NCBI GenBank assembly: GCA_016792685.1
Contig: JAEULQ010000075.1
Span: 1 to 32,033 of the forward strand
Length of the DNA: 32,033 nt
DNA from: Tabrizicola sp.
GTDB taxonomy: Bacteria > Pseudomonadota > Alphaproteobacteria > Rhodobacterales > Rhodobacteraceae
Direction: 5' to 3'
Shown one piece after another: positions 24,026 through 31,645 of the stretch. A program made the translations under genes and the position numbers. How positions within the stretch are numbered: position 1 is the stretch's first letter; each line of letters starts with the position of its first letter. Under the pieces are notes generated by a model, which saw nothing but the letters and a program-made list of their open reading frames with translations, was not told the DNA's origin and ran no database searches.

Positions 24026-24754
24026 TCAACTCCTGTCGGGCAAAGGCAAGGGATCCGCGTCCGCGCGGTCAATGGCGGCGGCCACCAGCCGCTGCAACTG
24101 CCAAAGTCTGCCGTCGCGGATTCCCCGGGCCTCAAGCCCCCCCACCGTGTTCAGCAGATACTCGGCCCCGCTTCCCCAATGGCCACAGGCGCGCGCCAGC
24201 ACCTCTGCCACCTCGGCAAGCGCCATCCGGCCGGCATAATTCGGCGAGGCGCGGTTGATCACGAAACCAAGCGCCTGGGCGGGGCCCTGGTCGGTCTCGA
24301 CCCGAAGCCAGCGCGGCATGTTCGAAGTGGGTTTCACTGTGCATTCGCGCCGCAGGATCCGGTCAAGCTGGCCTTCGGGATCCTCGGGCGGCAGGTCGAG
24401 GAGGAGGCCCCGGCATTGCCCGCCGCGATCCAGCGCCATCATCAGCCCCGGCACTTCCGGCGTTCCGCGAAACCGGCTGATCCGCAAGCAGAACGATCGG
24501 TGCCAGCCCCGAGCCAGCGCAGGACATTCACGGTCATGCGCGATCTCGGGTTTCCAGATCAGTGAGCCATAGGCAAAGAGCCTGATCGGCCCGCGCCTCT
24601 CGTCCCGCTGGTCCAGAAGGCCGCGCGCCATCTGCGCATAATCGGCATCCGTCAAGATGCTCGCTCCGATCGCGGGGCCGGGATCGGGCAAGGGACGGTG
24701 AACCTTCGCGATATGCGCGGCGGTCAACGACAGCGCGTCCAAGGCTCCCTGCAT
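24026..24754 (-). CDS. ChaC-like gamma-glutamylcyclotransferase
   Basis: A 242-residue protein of the ChaC family, which cleaves glutathione to 5-oxoproline and Cys-Gly. The glycine-rich FAYGSLIWKP is at 60-69, followed by RGWHRSFCLRISRFRGTPEVPGLMMALDRGGQCRGL and LDRILRREC, where E137 is at the expected catalytic glutamate position; NYAGRMALAEVAEVLARACGHWGSGAEYLLNTV completes the family C-terminus. The start at 24754 is the most plausible ATG, though no strong Shine-Dalgarno is seen and the frame stays open to 24853. It is cytoplasmic, 123 bp downstream of rpoH2 and 55 bp upstream of coaBC on the same strand. Confidence 0.85.
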   Translation of the reverse strand: MQGALDALSLTAAHIAKVHRPLPDPGPAIGASILTDADYAQMARGLLDQRDERRGPIRLFAYGSLIWKPEIAHDRECPALARGWHRSFCLRISRFRGTPEVPGLMMALDRGGQCRGLLLDLPPEDPEGQLDRILRRECTVKPTSNMPRWLRVETDQGPAQALGFVINRASPNYAGRMALAEVAEVLARACGHWGSGAEYLLNTVGGLEARGIRDGRLWQLQRLVAAAIDRADADPLPLPDRS

Positions 24755-24877
24755 TGCCGCATCGCCCGTTCTGGTACGTCCCGGGTGACTATCGGCCAAG
24801 CGGGGCGAGGGGTCAATTCCCGCCGGTTTTGCCGTGCGAGGGCGCCGCGGCACCTGGACCCCTGACCCAGGCGTCCC

Positions 24878-25756
24878 TTAGTCCAGCAAGTGCCTGACTT
24901 CGCGCGACTGGCCTTCAAGGCTGCGGCGCATCTTGGCGAAGGCGGCGGCTTCCAGTTGGCGTACGCGTTCCTTGGACAGGCCAAGCTCTTCCCCCAGCGA
25001 TTCCAGGGTCCGGCCCTCGTCCTTCAGTTTCCGTTCCGCCACGATATAACGCTCCCGCGGGTTCAAACCCTGCAGGGCCCGCTGCAGCCAGCCGCGCAGA
25101 AGCTCGGCGTCGTGATTGGCCTCGACCATGTCCGCGGCCTGGACGCCATCATCTTCCAGGGCATCGATCCACTCCCGCCCGTCCTCGTCCGAGGACTGCG
25201 TGGCATTCAGCGAAAAGTCACTGCCGGACAGCCGTCCTTCCATCATTTCGACTTCCGCGACCGTCACACCCATCTCGGTCGCAACGCGGGCCCGCAATTC
25301 CAGCTGGTCCAGCACTTCGCCACATTGGGCGGCTTCCCGTTCCAGCTTTGCTTGAACCCGGCGGAGGTTGAAAAACAGCGCCTTCTGGCCCGACGTCGAT
25401 CCGGTCCGGACCATCGACCAGTTGCGCATCACATAGTCCTGGATCCCCGCCTTGATCCACCACACGGCATAAGTCGAGAACCGAACGCCCCGGTCCGGGT
25501 CGAACTTGTCGGCCGCCTTCATCAGGCCGAGCGATGCCTCCTGGATCAGATCGTTCATCGGCGCACCATAGCGGCGGAACCGCATCGCCATGCTGATCGC
25601 CAGTCGCATGTAGGCAGTGATCAACCGGTGCAGGGCCTGCTCGTCCCGCCGGTCCCGCCAGGCATAGGCCAGGCGCAACTCTGTCTCCGCATCCAGAAGC
25701 TCGGCCTTCATCGCTTGGCGGGACACGCTTCGGTCGATATATCCGTCAAGGGCCAT
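24878..25756 (-). CDS. rpoH2: RNA polymerase sigma factor RpoH, RpoHII type
   Basis: A 292-residue sigma-32-family factor. Region 2 reads LITAYMRLAISMAMRFRRYGAPMNDLIQEASLGLMKAADKFDPDRGVRFSTYAVWWIKAGIQDYV in pieces across residues 45-108; the RpoH box QKALFFNLRR is at 124-133; region 4.2 is RTLESLGEELGLSKERVRQLEAAAFAKMRR in parts near the C-terminus. The N-terminus MALDGYIDRSVSRQAM and these blocks match the RpoHII paralogue of Rhodobacter-type bacteria as I recall, which serves heat and singlet-oxygen responses under RpoE control, not the housekeeping RpoHI. GGAGG precedes the ATG at 25756. A matching RpoE-like promoter lies upstream. Confidence 0.9.
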   Translation of the reverse strand: MALDGYIDRSVSRQAMKAELLDAETELRLAYAWRDRRDEQALHRLITAYMRLAISMAMRFRRYGAPMNDLIQEASLGLMKAADKFDPDRGVRFSTYAVWWIKAGIQDYVMRNWSMVRTGSTSGQKALFFNLRRVQAKLEREAAQCGEVLDQLELRARVATEMGVTVAEVEMMEGRLSGSDFSLNATQSSDEDGREWIDALEDDGVQAADMVEANHDAELLRGWLQRALQGLNPRERYIVAERKLKDEGRTLESLGEELGLSKERVRQLEAAAFAKMRRSLEGQSREVRHLLD

Positions 25757-25803
25757 GACCACCTCCAGATCAGCCTGCCTCGGCGATGTCGCCTTATTTG
25801 TCC

Positions 25804-25833
25804 TTAATACGGAGCCCACGCTTGTCCGGATCA
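25804..25833 (-). promoter_or_regulatory. RpoE (ECF)-type promoter of rpoH2
   Basis: On the minus strand TGATCC (25833-25828), an 18-base spacer, then TATTAA (25809-25804). The TGATC -35 and the A/T-rich -10 at this spacing fit the consensus remembered for RpoE of Rhodobacter sphaeroides. Transcription would begin near 25797, about 40 bases before the rpoH2 ATG. The promoter overlaps the translation start of the divergent cobU gene. Confidence 0.68.
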
Positions 25834-26352
25834 CTCCCGCCCCTCACCTTGGTCATCGGCGGCGCGCGGTCGGGCAAGTCCAGCTTCGCCGAGCGTCTGA
25901 TCACCGCGACGGGCCGACCTCGCCGCTACATCGCCACGGCGCAGGCCTGGGACGATGAGATGCGCGACCGCATCGCGCAGCACCAGCGCGACAGGGGCGG
26001 CGACTGGGTGACAGTCGAAGCCCCGCTCGACCTTCCCACGGCCCTGACTTCGGCCAAGGGCGGCGAGACCGTCCTGATCGATTGCGCCACGCTCTGGCTC
26101 ACCAATCACCTCCTCGCCGACCACGACCTGCAGGGCGAAACCGAACGGCTGATCGCGGCCCTTGCCGCCTGCCCTGCACCTGTCATCGTGGTCAGCAACG
26201 AAACCGGCTGGGGAATAGTTCCCGAAAACGCGCTCGCCCGCCACTTTCGCGACGAACAGGGTCGCCTGAACCAGCGCCTCGCGGCCGAAGCCGCGCTGGT
26301 TGTGACCGTGATCGCGGGTCTGCCGATGGTGCTCAAGGGTCAGCTGCCGTGA
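25822..26352 (+). CDS. cobU: adenosylcobinamide kinase/adenosylcobinamide-phosphate guanylyltransferase
   Basis: A protein of about 176 residues (CobU/CobP) that phosphorylates adenosylcobinamide and transfers GMP, in late cobalamin assembly. The P-loop IGGARSGKSSFAERL is near the N-terminus, followed by RRYIATAQAWDDEMRDRIAQHQ, VLIDCATLWLTNHL, and VVSNETGWGIVPENALARHFRDEQGRLNQRLA. The best start is TTG at 25822, with GGAG seven bases upstream; the in-frame ATG at 25786 has no ribosome binding sequence and adds a tail not expected in the family. Its stop overlaps the next gene's GTG. No cobalamin riboswitch is seen, and the upstream space is only the 65 bp shared with rpoH2. Confidence 0.92.
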   Translation: MSGSLPPLTLVIGGARSGKSSFAERLITATGRPRRYIATAQAWDDEMRDRIAQHQRDRGGDWVTVEAPLDLPTALTSAKGGETVLIDCATLWLTNHLLADHDLQGETERLIAALAACPAPVIVVSNETGWGIVPENALARHFRDEQGRLNQRLAAEAALVVTVIAGLPMVLKGQLP

Positions 26353-26912
26353 CCCGCTTCTGGCTTGTCCGCCATGGGCCAACCCACGCGAAGACCATGA
26401 CCGGCTGGACCGACCTGCCCGCCGATCTCTCCGACACCGCCGCTCTTGCCCGCCTTTCGGAGCACCTGCCCGAAGGTGCCCCCGTCATCTCCTCCGACCT
26501 CTCCCGTGCCGTGGCGACCGCCGACGCGCTTGGCCGCCGACCGCGCCTGCCGCACGACCCCGCCCTGCGGGAAATCCACTTCGGCCAGTGGGAAACCCGC
26601 AGCTTTGCCGAGATCGAAACCGAGGCCCCCGACCACATCCGCGCCTTCTGGGAATCCCCCGGAGAGATTCGCCCGCCCGGCGGGGAAAGCTGGAACGACC
26701 TCACTGCGCGCACCTGGGCCGCGCTCGACCGGCTGCTGGGTCCGCCCGACCTGATCGTCGTTGCGCATTTCGGCCCGATCGTCGCCGCCCTGCAACGGGC
26801 AGAAGGTGTGTCCCCCGAATCCGCCTTTGGCCACCGGATCGACAACCTCTCCGTCACTTGTCTTACTTTCGGTCCGCCGCCCAGGGTTTTCGCGATCAAT
26901 CACCTTCCGTGA
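26349..26912 (+). CDS. cobC: histidine phosphatase, probable alpha-ribazole phosphatase
   Basis: A 187-residue histidine-phosphatase-superfamily protein. Catalytic blocks are FWLVRHGPTH (RHG motif near residues 8-10), SSDLSRAVATADAL, REIHFGQWETRSFAEIE with the acid residue, and VVAHFGPIVAAL with the second histidine. CobC-type enzymes dephosphorylate alpha-ribazole phosphate for the lower ligand of cobalamin. It starts at GTG 26349, overlapping the cobU stop by GTGA, so the pair is translationally coupled; this supports CobC over a general phosphoglycerate mutase. The frame is open much further upstream, but that part lies within cobU. Confidence 0.82.
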   Translation: MTRFWLVRHGPTHAKTMTGWTDLPADLSDTAALARLSEHLPEGAPVISSDLSRAVATADALGRRPRLPHDPALREIHFGQWETRSFAEIETEAPDHIRAFWESPGEIRPPGGESWNDLTARTWAALDRLLGPPDLIVVAHFGPIVAALQRAEGVSPESAFGHRIDNLSVTCLTFGPPPRVFAINHLP

Positions 26913-26985
26913 TTGTCCCCCGCACAAATCAGCGTTTCCCAATCCCGCCCGCCTGGGCTTCAATGCCGGGGAAAGGACAACAAAC

Positions 26986-27858
26986 ATGACCTATGATCTC
27001 GTGATCGGCGACCGCAGCTATTCCTCATGGAGCCTGCGCGGCTGGCTCCTCTTTGACGCTTTCGACCTGCCCGTGAAGACCCATTCGGCACGGCTTTACA
27101 CTGATGAGCTGCCAAACCTCCTCAAGGACTACTTCCCCGCCCGCACCGCCCCCACGATGCGCACGCCGGACGGGTCGGTCGTCCCCGAAACCATTGCGAT
27201 TGCCGAGGAGCTGGCCACCCGCCACCCCGAAGCCGGTATCTGGCCCAGTGACCCCCATGCCCGCGCCACAGCCCGGGTCCTCGCCGCCGAGATGCACGCG
27301 GGCTTCACCAGCCTGCGCAGCTATTGCCCGATGAACCTGCGCGTCAGCTACACCGACTGCCAGCCCCCGGCCGAGGTTCTGGCCGATCTGGCCCGGCTTG
27401 AAACCCTCTGGTCTTGGGCGCGGAAGACGACCGGCTCCTCCACGCCCTGGCTCTGCGGTGCCTATTCGGCGGCCGATGCCTTCTTTGCCCCGGTCGCGAC
27501 CCGCATCGCCACCTACAACCTGCCGGTCGGGCCAGAGGCGATGGTCTATGTCAACGCCAATCTCTCCCATCCCTCGTTCCGCCGCTGGCGGGCCATGGGA
27601 CTGATCGAAGGCGCGGATCAGGACTTCTACCGCCGGGACTATCCCCGTCGCGACTGGCCCGGTCCGGTGCCGCTGCCCGCCCGCGCCTGCGACTGCGCCG
27701 AGACCGTGAACCAGACCTGCCCCTATTCCGGCAAACCCGTAACCCACGCGCTCGAGCTTTACGGACGCCGCTTCGGCTTCTGCAACGCCTTCTGTCGGGA
27801 CAAGACGGTCGCCGATGCCGAGGCCTGGCCGAAATTCATGGCCCTTTACCACTCGTAA
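26986..27858 (+). CDS. glutathione S-transferase with a C-terminal YHS-like cysteine-rich domain
   Basis: A 290-residue protein. Residues 1-80 are a thioredoxin-fold GST N-domain (DLVIGDRSYSSWSLRGWLLF, AP-MRTPDGSVVPETIAIAEEL), and about 88-215 the helical C-domain (WLCGAYSAADAFFAPVATRI). Residues 230-290 are an addition: CDC (235-237), CPYSGKPVTHALELYGRRFGFCNAFCRDK (C245, C266, C270) and a tail AWPKFMALYHS. The CP-SGKPV…YGxxxGFCN..C layout matches YHS/TRASH-type metal-binding modules. The GST part most resembles members with a serine active site (S11/S13/S14). The fusion may couple glutathione chemistry to metal or [Fe-S] handling; function unknown. AGGA precedes the ATG. It stands 73 bp after cobC, on the same strand. 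Confidence 0.82.
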   Translation: MTYDLVIGDRSYSSWSLRGWLLFDAFDLPVKTHSARLYTDELPNLLKDYFPARTAPTMRTPDGSVVPETIAIAEELATRHPEAGIWPSDPHARATARVLAAEMHAGFTSLRSYCPMNLRVSYTDCQPPAEVLADLARLETLWSWARKTTGSSTPWLCGAYSAADAFFAPVATRIATYNLPVGPEAMVYVNANLSHPSFRRWRAMGLIEGADQDFYRRDYPRRDWPGPVPLPARACDCAETVNQTCPYSGKPVTHALELYGRRFGFCNAFCRDKTVADAEAWPKFMALYHS

Positions 27859-27865
27859 ACCATTC

Positions 27866-27902
27866 CGCCCTACCCGTTAACCAAGGTGAATCGGGCAGGG
27901 CG
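27866..27902. terminator. stem-loop downstream of the GST-YHS gene
   Basis: CGCCCTACCCG (27866-27876) and CGGGCAGGGCG (27892-27902) pair over 11 positions with one A-C mismatch, which would be a G-U pair on the minus-strand RNA. The loop is 15 bases. It begins 7 bp past the GST stop. No T run follows, so its role as terminator is uncertain. Confidence 0.4.
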
Positions 27903-27980
27903 AAATGCTTACGCGGGCAGAAAAGACAGACAGGGCAGCGGCTGATGGTCCATCGCGTCCCTCCCGCGCCTTCCACCAAG

Positions 27981-28084
27981 CCTTTCACCTGGCACCAAAT
28001 ATCCCCGCCGGAGGCATGTCCCGAGCCGGTTGCGCGCCCTTCGCGCGCAGAGGCGAGACAAAAGGAACGCGCGAAGCGCTCAAT
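27981..28084. repeat. dispersed intergenic element, copy C
   Basis: Second long copy of the element at 12740-12848. Shared blocks in order: CCAAATATCCCCGCCGGAGG (27995-28014), CCCGAGCCGGTTGCGCG, CGCGCAGAGGCGAGA. The inner hairpin is TGCGCGC (28031-28037), loop CCTTC, GCGCGCA (28043-28049). It lies between two plus-strand genes (GST and comM), so here it is not the terminator of any minus-strand gene. The 273 bp gap 27859-28131 holds this element and the stem-loop at 27866; nothing else is seen. Confidence 0.8.
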
Positions 28085-28131
28085 ATAGTAACCTCCCCAA
28101 CCCGCGATGCCGCCGGGGCAGGAGGCGCCGC

Positions 28132-29649
28132 ATGACCGCCCGCGCCTATACCGTCGCCTTCGAAGGCGTCGAGGCCCGCCTGGTCGAGGTGCAATGCGCC
28201 GTCTCCCCCGGTTCGCCTGCCTTCAACCTCGTGGGCCTGCCCGACAAGGCCGTGTCCGAGGCCAAGGAGCGGGTCCGCGCCTCGCTCCAGGCGCTCTCCA
28301 TCGCGCTTCCCGCCAAGCGGATCACCGTCAACCTCTCCCCCGCCGACCTGCCGAAGGAAGGTTCGCATTTCGACCTTCCCATCGCCGTGGCCCTCCTCGC
28401 CGCACTGGAAATCATCCCGCGCGAGGATGTCGAAGGCACCGTGGCCCTGGGCGAGCTTTCCCTCGACGGCCGCCTGATCCCCGTCGCGGGCGCCCTCCCC
28501 GCCGCCATGGCCGCCGCAGTCGAGGACCGCGCGCTTCTCTGCCCCAGGGCTTGCGGCGCCGAGGCCGCCTGGGTCGGCGCCACCCAAGTCCTCGCCGCCG
28601 CCTCGCTGGAAGAGGTCCTCCAACACTACACCGGCCGCGCGCCCCTGATCCCGGCCGAGGCCGGAGAAGTCATCCGCAGCCAAAACCCCCGCGACTTCCG
28701 CGAAGTGAAGGGACAGGAACGCGCCAAGCGGGCGCTGGAAATCGCCGCTGCCGGACGGCATCACCTCTTCATGGTCGGCACGCCGGGCAGCGGCAAATCC
28801 ATGCTCGCCGCCCGCCTCCCCGGCATCCTGCCGCCGCTTTCGGCGACGGAAGCGCTTGAGACGTCAATGATCCACTCCCTCGCTGGCCTTCTGACCGAGG
28901 GTGGCATCTCCCGCGACCGGCCCTTCCGCGAGCCACACCACACCGCCTCGATGGCCGCCATCGTCGGCGGGGGTCGCGGCGCGAAACCCGGAGAAATCAG
29001 CCTCGCCCATAACGGCGTCCTCTTCCTTGACGAATTCCCGGAATTCCCCCGCACCGTCCTCGACACGCTCCGCCAGCCGATCGAGACGGGCTCCGTGATG
29101 GTCGCCCGCGCCAATGCCCATATCCGCTACCCCTGCCGGTTCCTCCTGATCGCCGCCGCCAATCCCTGCAAATGCGGCTACCTGACCGACCCCTCCCGCG
29201 CCTGCGGCCGCGCGCCGAACTGCGGCGAGGATTATCTCGGCCGCATCTCCGGCCCGCTGATGGACCGCTTCGACCTCCGCGTCGAAGTCCCGCCCGTCGC
29301 CTTCGCCGATCTCGACCTGCCCGCCTCGGGCGACAGTTCCGCCACCATCGCCGCCCGCGTGACTGCCGCCCGCGCTCGCCAAAGTGCCCGCTTCACCGAC
29401 CACCCAGAGCTTCGGGTCAACGCCGACCTCGAAGGCAGGGCGCTTGAGGAACACGCCACCCCCGACACCGACGGCAAGGACCTGATCGCCCGCGTCGCCG
29501 AGCGCATGGGCCTTTCGGCCCGCGGCTATCACCGCGTCCTCCGCGTCGCCCGCACCATCGCGGATCTCGACGAAAGCCCCTTCGTCCGCAAACCTCATAT
29601 CGCCGAAGCAATCAGCTTCCGCCTCTCCTCGGCAGTGGGCGGTTTGTAA
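28132..29649 (+). CDS. comM: YifB/ComM family Mg-chelatase-like AAA+ ATPase
   Basis: A 505-residue, full-length ComM-type protein: N-terminal Lon-substrate-like domain (about 1-165, with FNLVGLPDKAVSEAKERVRASL and KRITVNLSPADLPKEGSHFDLPIA), Walker A GTPGSGKS (216-223), Walker B VLFLDE (296-301), ANPCKCGY and CGRAPNC (a cysteine cluster near 345-364), and a C-terminal Mg-chelatase helical domain with GLSARGYHRVLRVARTIADL. ComM is a hexameric helicase that promotes branch migration during natural transformation. Presence alone does not show competence. AGGAGG lies before the ATG at 28132. It follows repeat copy C by 47 bp and precedes the leuA leader. Confidence 0.9.
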   Translation: MTARAYTVAFEGVEARLVEVQCAVSPGSPAFNLVGLPDKAVSEAKERVRASLQALSIALPAKRITVNLSPADLPKEGSHFDLPIAVALLAALEIIPREDVEGTVALGELSLDGRLIPVAGALPAAMAAAVEDRALLCPRACGAEAAWVGATQVLAAASLEEVLQHYTGRAPLIPAEAGEVIRSQNPRDFREVKGQERAKRALEIAAAGRHHLFMVGTPGSGKSMLAARLPGILPPLSATEALETSMIHSLAGLLTEGGISRDRPFREPHHTASMAAIVGGGRGAKPGEISLAHNGVLFLDEFPEFPRTVLDTLRQPIETGSVMVARANAHIRYPCRFLLIAAANPCKCGYLTDPSRACGRAPNCGEDYLGRISGPLMDRFDLRVEVPPVAFADLDLPASGDSSATIAARVTAARARQSARFTDHPELRVNADLEGRALEEHATPDTDGKDLIARVAERMGLSARGYHRVLRVARTIADLDESPFVRKPHIAEAISFRLSSAVGGL

Positions 29650-29727
29650 GGTGGGCGATACGGCCCAAGCCGCACTTGCGCAGAAATCCCCTTTCCTTCC
29701 GGAATTTCCTCCGTATAGTCCCGGCCC

Positions 29728-29814
29728 ATGACCAAGGGCCACCATATCCACGCCGCTTCCGGAGCCTCCTGCTCCCTGCTGCCCCTTGGGCTTCTCCTTC
29801 TTAGCCGCCTCTGA
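29728..29814 (+). CDS. leuL: leucine-rich leader peptide of leuA
   Basis: A 28-residue peptide, MTKGHHIHAASGASCSLLPL then GLLLLSRL, with eight leucines in its last twelve residues, followed by TGA at 29812 and a stable hairpin at once. This is the standard layout of a leucine attenuator: ribosome stalling at Leu codons (CTG, CTT, CTC) when leucyl-tRNA is scarce changes the downstream RNA fold and raises leuA expression. No Shine-Dalgarno precedes the ATG; instead TATAGT at 29714-29719 is placed so that transcription would begin at or just before the ATG, so the mRNA may be leaderless. Confidence 0.8.
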   Translation: MTKGHHIHAASGASCSLLPLGLLLLSRL

Positions 29815-29855
29815 GCGTGCCCCCGGGCGCGACCGCTCAGAGGTGACCAGCGCCC
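29808..29855 (+). promoter_or_regulatory. leucine attenuator structures before leuA
   Basis: CCTCTGAGCG (29808-29817) and CGCTCAGAGG (29834-29843) form a perfect 10 bp stem that starts within the last Leu codon region of the leader. A competing stem, GGGCGC (29825-29830) with GCGCCC (29850-29855), cannot form at the same time. GGAGC (29761-29765) with GCTCC (29771-29775) is a possible pause hairpin. No U-run follows, so termination may be Rho-assisted or the switch may act on translation. Confidence 0.65.
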
Positions 29856-29889
29856 ACCGGACCGCAGCTAAGAGAACAGGACCACAGCC

Positions 29890-31461
29890 ATGACCAAATC
29901 CGCCCAAGATCGCGTCGTCATCTTCGACACGACCCTCCGCGACGGCGAGCAATCGCCCGGCGCGACCATGACCCACGAAGAGAAGCTGGAGATCGCCACG
30001 CTTCTGGATGAAATGGGCGTCGACATCATCGAGGCGGGCTTCCCCATCGCCTCGGAAGGCGACTTTGCCGCCGTCTCCGAAATCGCCCGGCGTGCGAAGA
30101 ACTCCACGATCTGCGGCCTGGCACGGGCGAATTTCAAGGACATCGACCGCTGCTGGGAGGCGGTGAAACACGCCAAGTCCCCACGTATCCATACCTTTAT
30201 CGGCACGTCGCCCCTTCACCGGGCGATCCCGAACCTCGACATGGACCAGATGGCCGAGCGGATCCATGAAACCGTGACCCATGCCCGCAACCTCTGCGAC
30301 AATGTCCAGTGGTCGCCGATGGACGCGACGCGGACCGAGCATGACTATCTCTGCCGCGTGGTCGAGATCGCGATCAAGGCGGGGGCCACGACCATCAACA
30401 TCCCCGATACCGTCGGTTATACCTATCCGATGGAAAGCGCCAAGATCATCCAGATGCTGCTGGAGCGGGTGCCGGGTGCCGACCAGATCATCTTCGCGAC
30501 GCACTGCCACAACGACCTGGGCATGGCGACCGCAAACGCCCTGGCCGCAGTGGAGGCGGGGGCCCGGCAGATCGAATGCACGATCAACGGCTTGGGCGAG
30601 CGGGCCGGGAATACCGCGCTGGAAGAAGTCGTGATGGCGATGCGGGTCCGCAACGACATCCTGCCCTTCCGGACCGGGATCGACACGACCAAGATCATGA
30701 ACCTGAGCCGCCGCGTCAGCCAGGTTTCCGGCTTCCCGGTCCAGTTCAACAAGGCCATCGTCGGCAAGAACGCCTTCCTGCATGAATCCGGCATCCACCA
30801 GGATGGCGTCCTGAAGAATGTCCAGACCTTCGAGATCATGCGGCCCGAGGATATCGGGCTGACCCAGAAGAACATCGCGATGGGCAAGCATTCCGGCCGC
30901 GCGGCGCTGCGGGCGAAGCTCAAGGAGCTGGGCTTCGATCTGGCGGACAACCAGCTGAACGACGTCTTCGTCCGGTTCAAGGCGCTCGCCGACCGCAAGA
31001 AGGAGGTCTATGACGACGACCTCATCGCGCTGGTTTCGGACGAGCAGACCAACGATGCCTATGAATTCCTGCAGCTCAAGAAGCTGCGGGTGATCTGCGG
31101 GACCGAAGGGCCGCAAGAGGCTGACATGATCCTGACCATCGACGGGGTCGACCACCATATCGACGCCACTGGCGACGGGCCGGTGGATGCAGCCTTCAAC
31201 TGCGTGAAGATGCTTTTCCCCCACAAGGCGCGGCTGCAGGTCTATCAGGTCCACGCAGTGACCGAGGGCACCGACGCCCAGGCAACGGTCAGCGTGCGGC
31301 TTGAGGAGGACGGACGGATCGTGACCGGGTCTTCGGCCGATACCGACACGATCGTCGCCTCGACCCGAGCCTATATCAACGCCCTCAACCGGCTGATCAT
31401 CCGGCGGCAGAAGACAGCCCCGGGCGAGGATGTGAAGACCGTCTCTTATCACGGAGAGTAA
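29890..31461 (+). CDS. leuA: 2-isopropylmalate synthase
   Basis: A 523-residue enzyme that condenses acetyl-CoA and 2-oxoisovalerate, the first committed step of leucine synthesis. The catalytic motif FDTTLRDGEQSPG is at 12-24, then GVDIIEAGFPIASEGD, the metal-binding THCHNDLGMATANALAAVEAGARQIECTINGLGERAGNTALEE, and KHSGRAALRAKL. The C-terminal regulatory domain (about 395-523, from LKKLRVICGTEGPQEADM) binds leucine for feedback inhibition. Length is typical of the long, leucine-sensitive form. AGGA lies before the ATG at 29890, 75 bp after the leader peptide stop. Expression is probably set by the leader attenuator. Assignment is firm. Confidence 0.96.
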   Translation: MTKSAQDRVVIFDTTLRDGEQSPGATMTHEEKLEIATLLDEMGVDIIEAGFPIASEGDFAAVSEIARRAKNSTICGLARANFKDIDRCWEAVKHAKSPRIHTFIGTSPLHRAIPNLDMDQMAERIHETVTHARNLCDNVQWSPMDATRTEHDYLCRVVEIAIKAGATTINIPDTVGYTYPMESAKIIQMLLERVPGADQIIFATHCHNDLGMATANALAAVEAGARQIECTINGLGERAGNTALEEVVMAMRVRNDILPFRTGIDTTKIMNLSRRVSQVSGFPVQFNKAIVGKNAFLHESGIHQDGVLKNVQTFEIMRPEDIGLTQKNIAMGKHSGRAALRAKLKELGFDLADNQLNDVFVRFKALADRKKEVYDDDLIALVSDEQTNDAYEFLQLKKLRVICGTEGPQEADMILTIDGVDHHIDATGDGPVDAAFNCVKMLFPHKARLQVYQVHAVTEGTDAQATVSVRLEEDGRIVTGSSADTDTIVASTRAYINALNRLIIRRQKTAPGEDVKTVSYHGE

Positions 31462-31466
31462 GGTAC

Positions 31467-31497
31467 GGCCCCGTTGTCCATGGTGAACTGCGGGGCC
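31467..31497 (+). terminator. possible terminator after leuA
   Basis: GGCCCCG (31467-31473) and CGGGGCC (31491-31497) form a 7 bp stem with a 17-base loop, five bases past the leuA stop, followed by AGCTCCTTTCTAG. The loop is long and the T tract poor, so this is only a candidate. The rest of 31498-31645 shows nothing recognisable. Confidence 0.4.
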
Positions 31498-31645
31498 AGC
31501 TCCTTTCTAGTCAATGGCTTAACTGCGGAAGTTCAGGATTCTTCAATATTGCCTGCGGAAGATGAAGCCTAGCGGCAGCGGAAGCCGCACCAGGGATCAC
31601 CAACAGGCGGCGAAGGCCGCACCCTTTCAGACAGATGCTTTGATC

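Noticed and set aside
25786-25821. ATG at 25786 as the cobU start.
   Set aside because: No ribosome binding sequence precedes it and the extra 12 residues fall in the rpoH2 promoter; TTG at 25822 has GGAG at good distance. Not fully excluded.
28864-31452. An 862-codon open frame on the minus strand.
   Set aside because: It is antisense to comM and leuA, which are both intact; the translation shows no family motifs.
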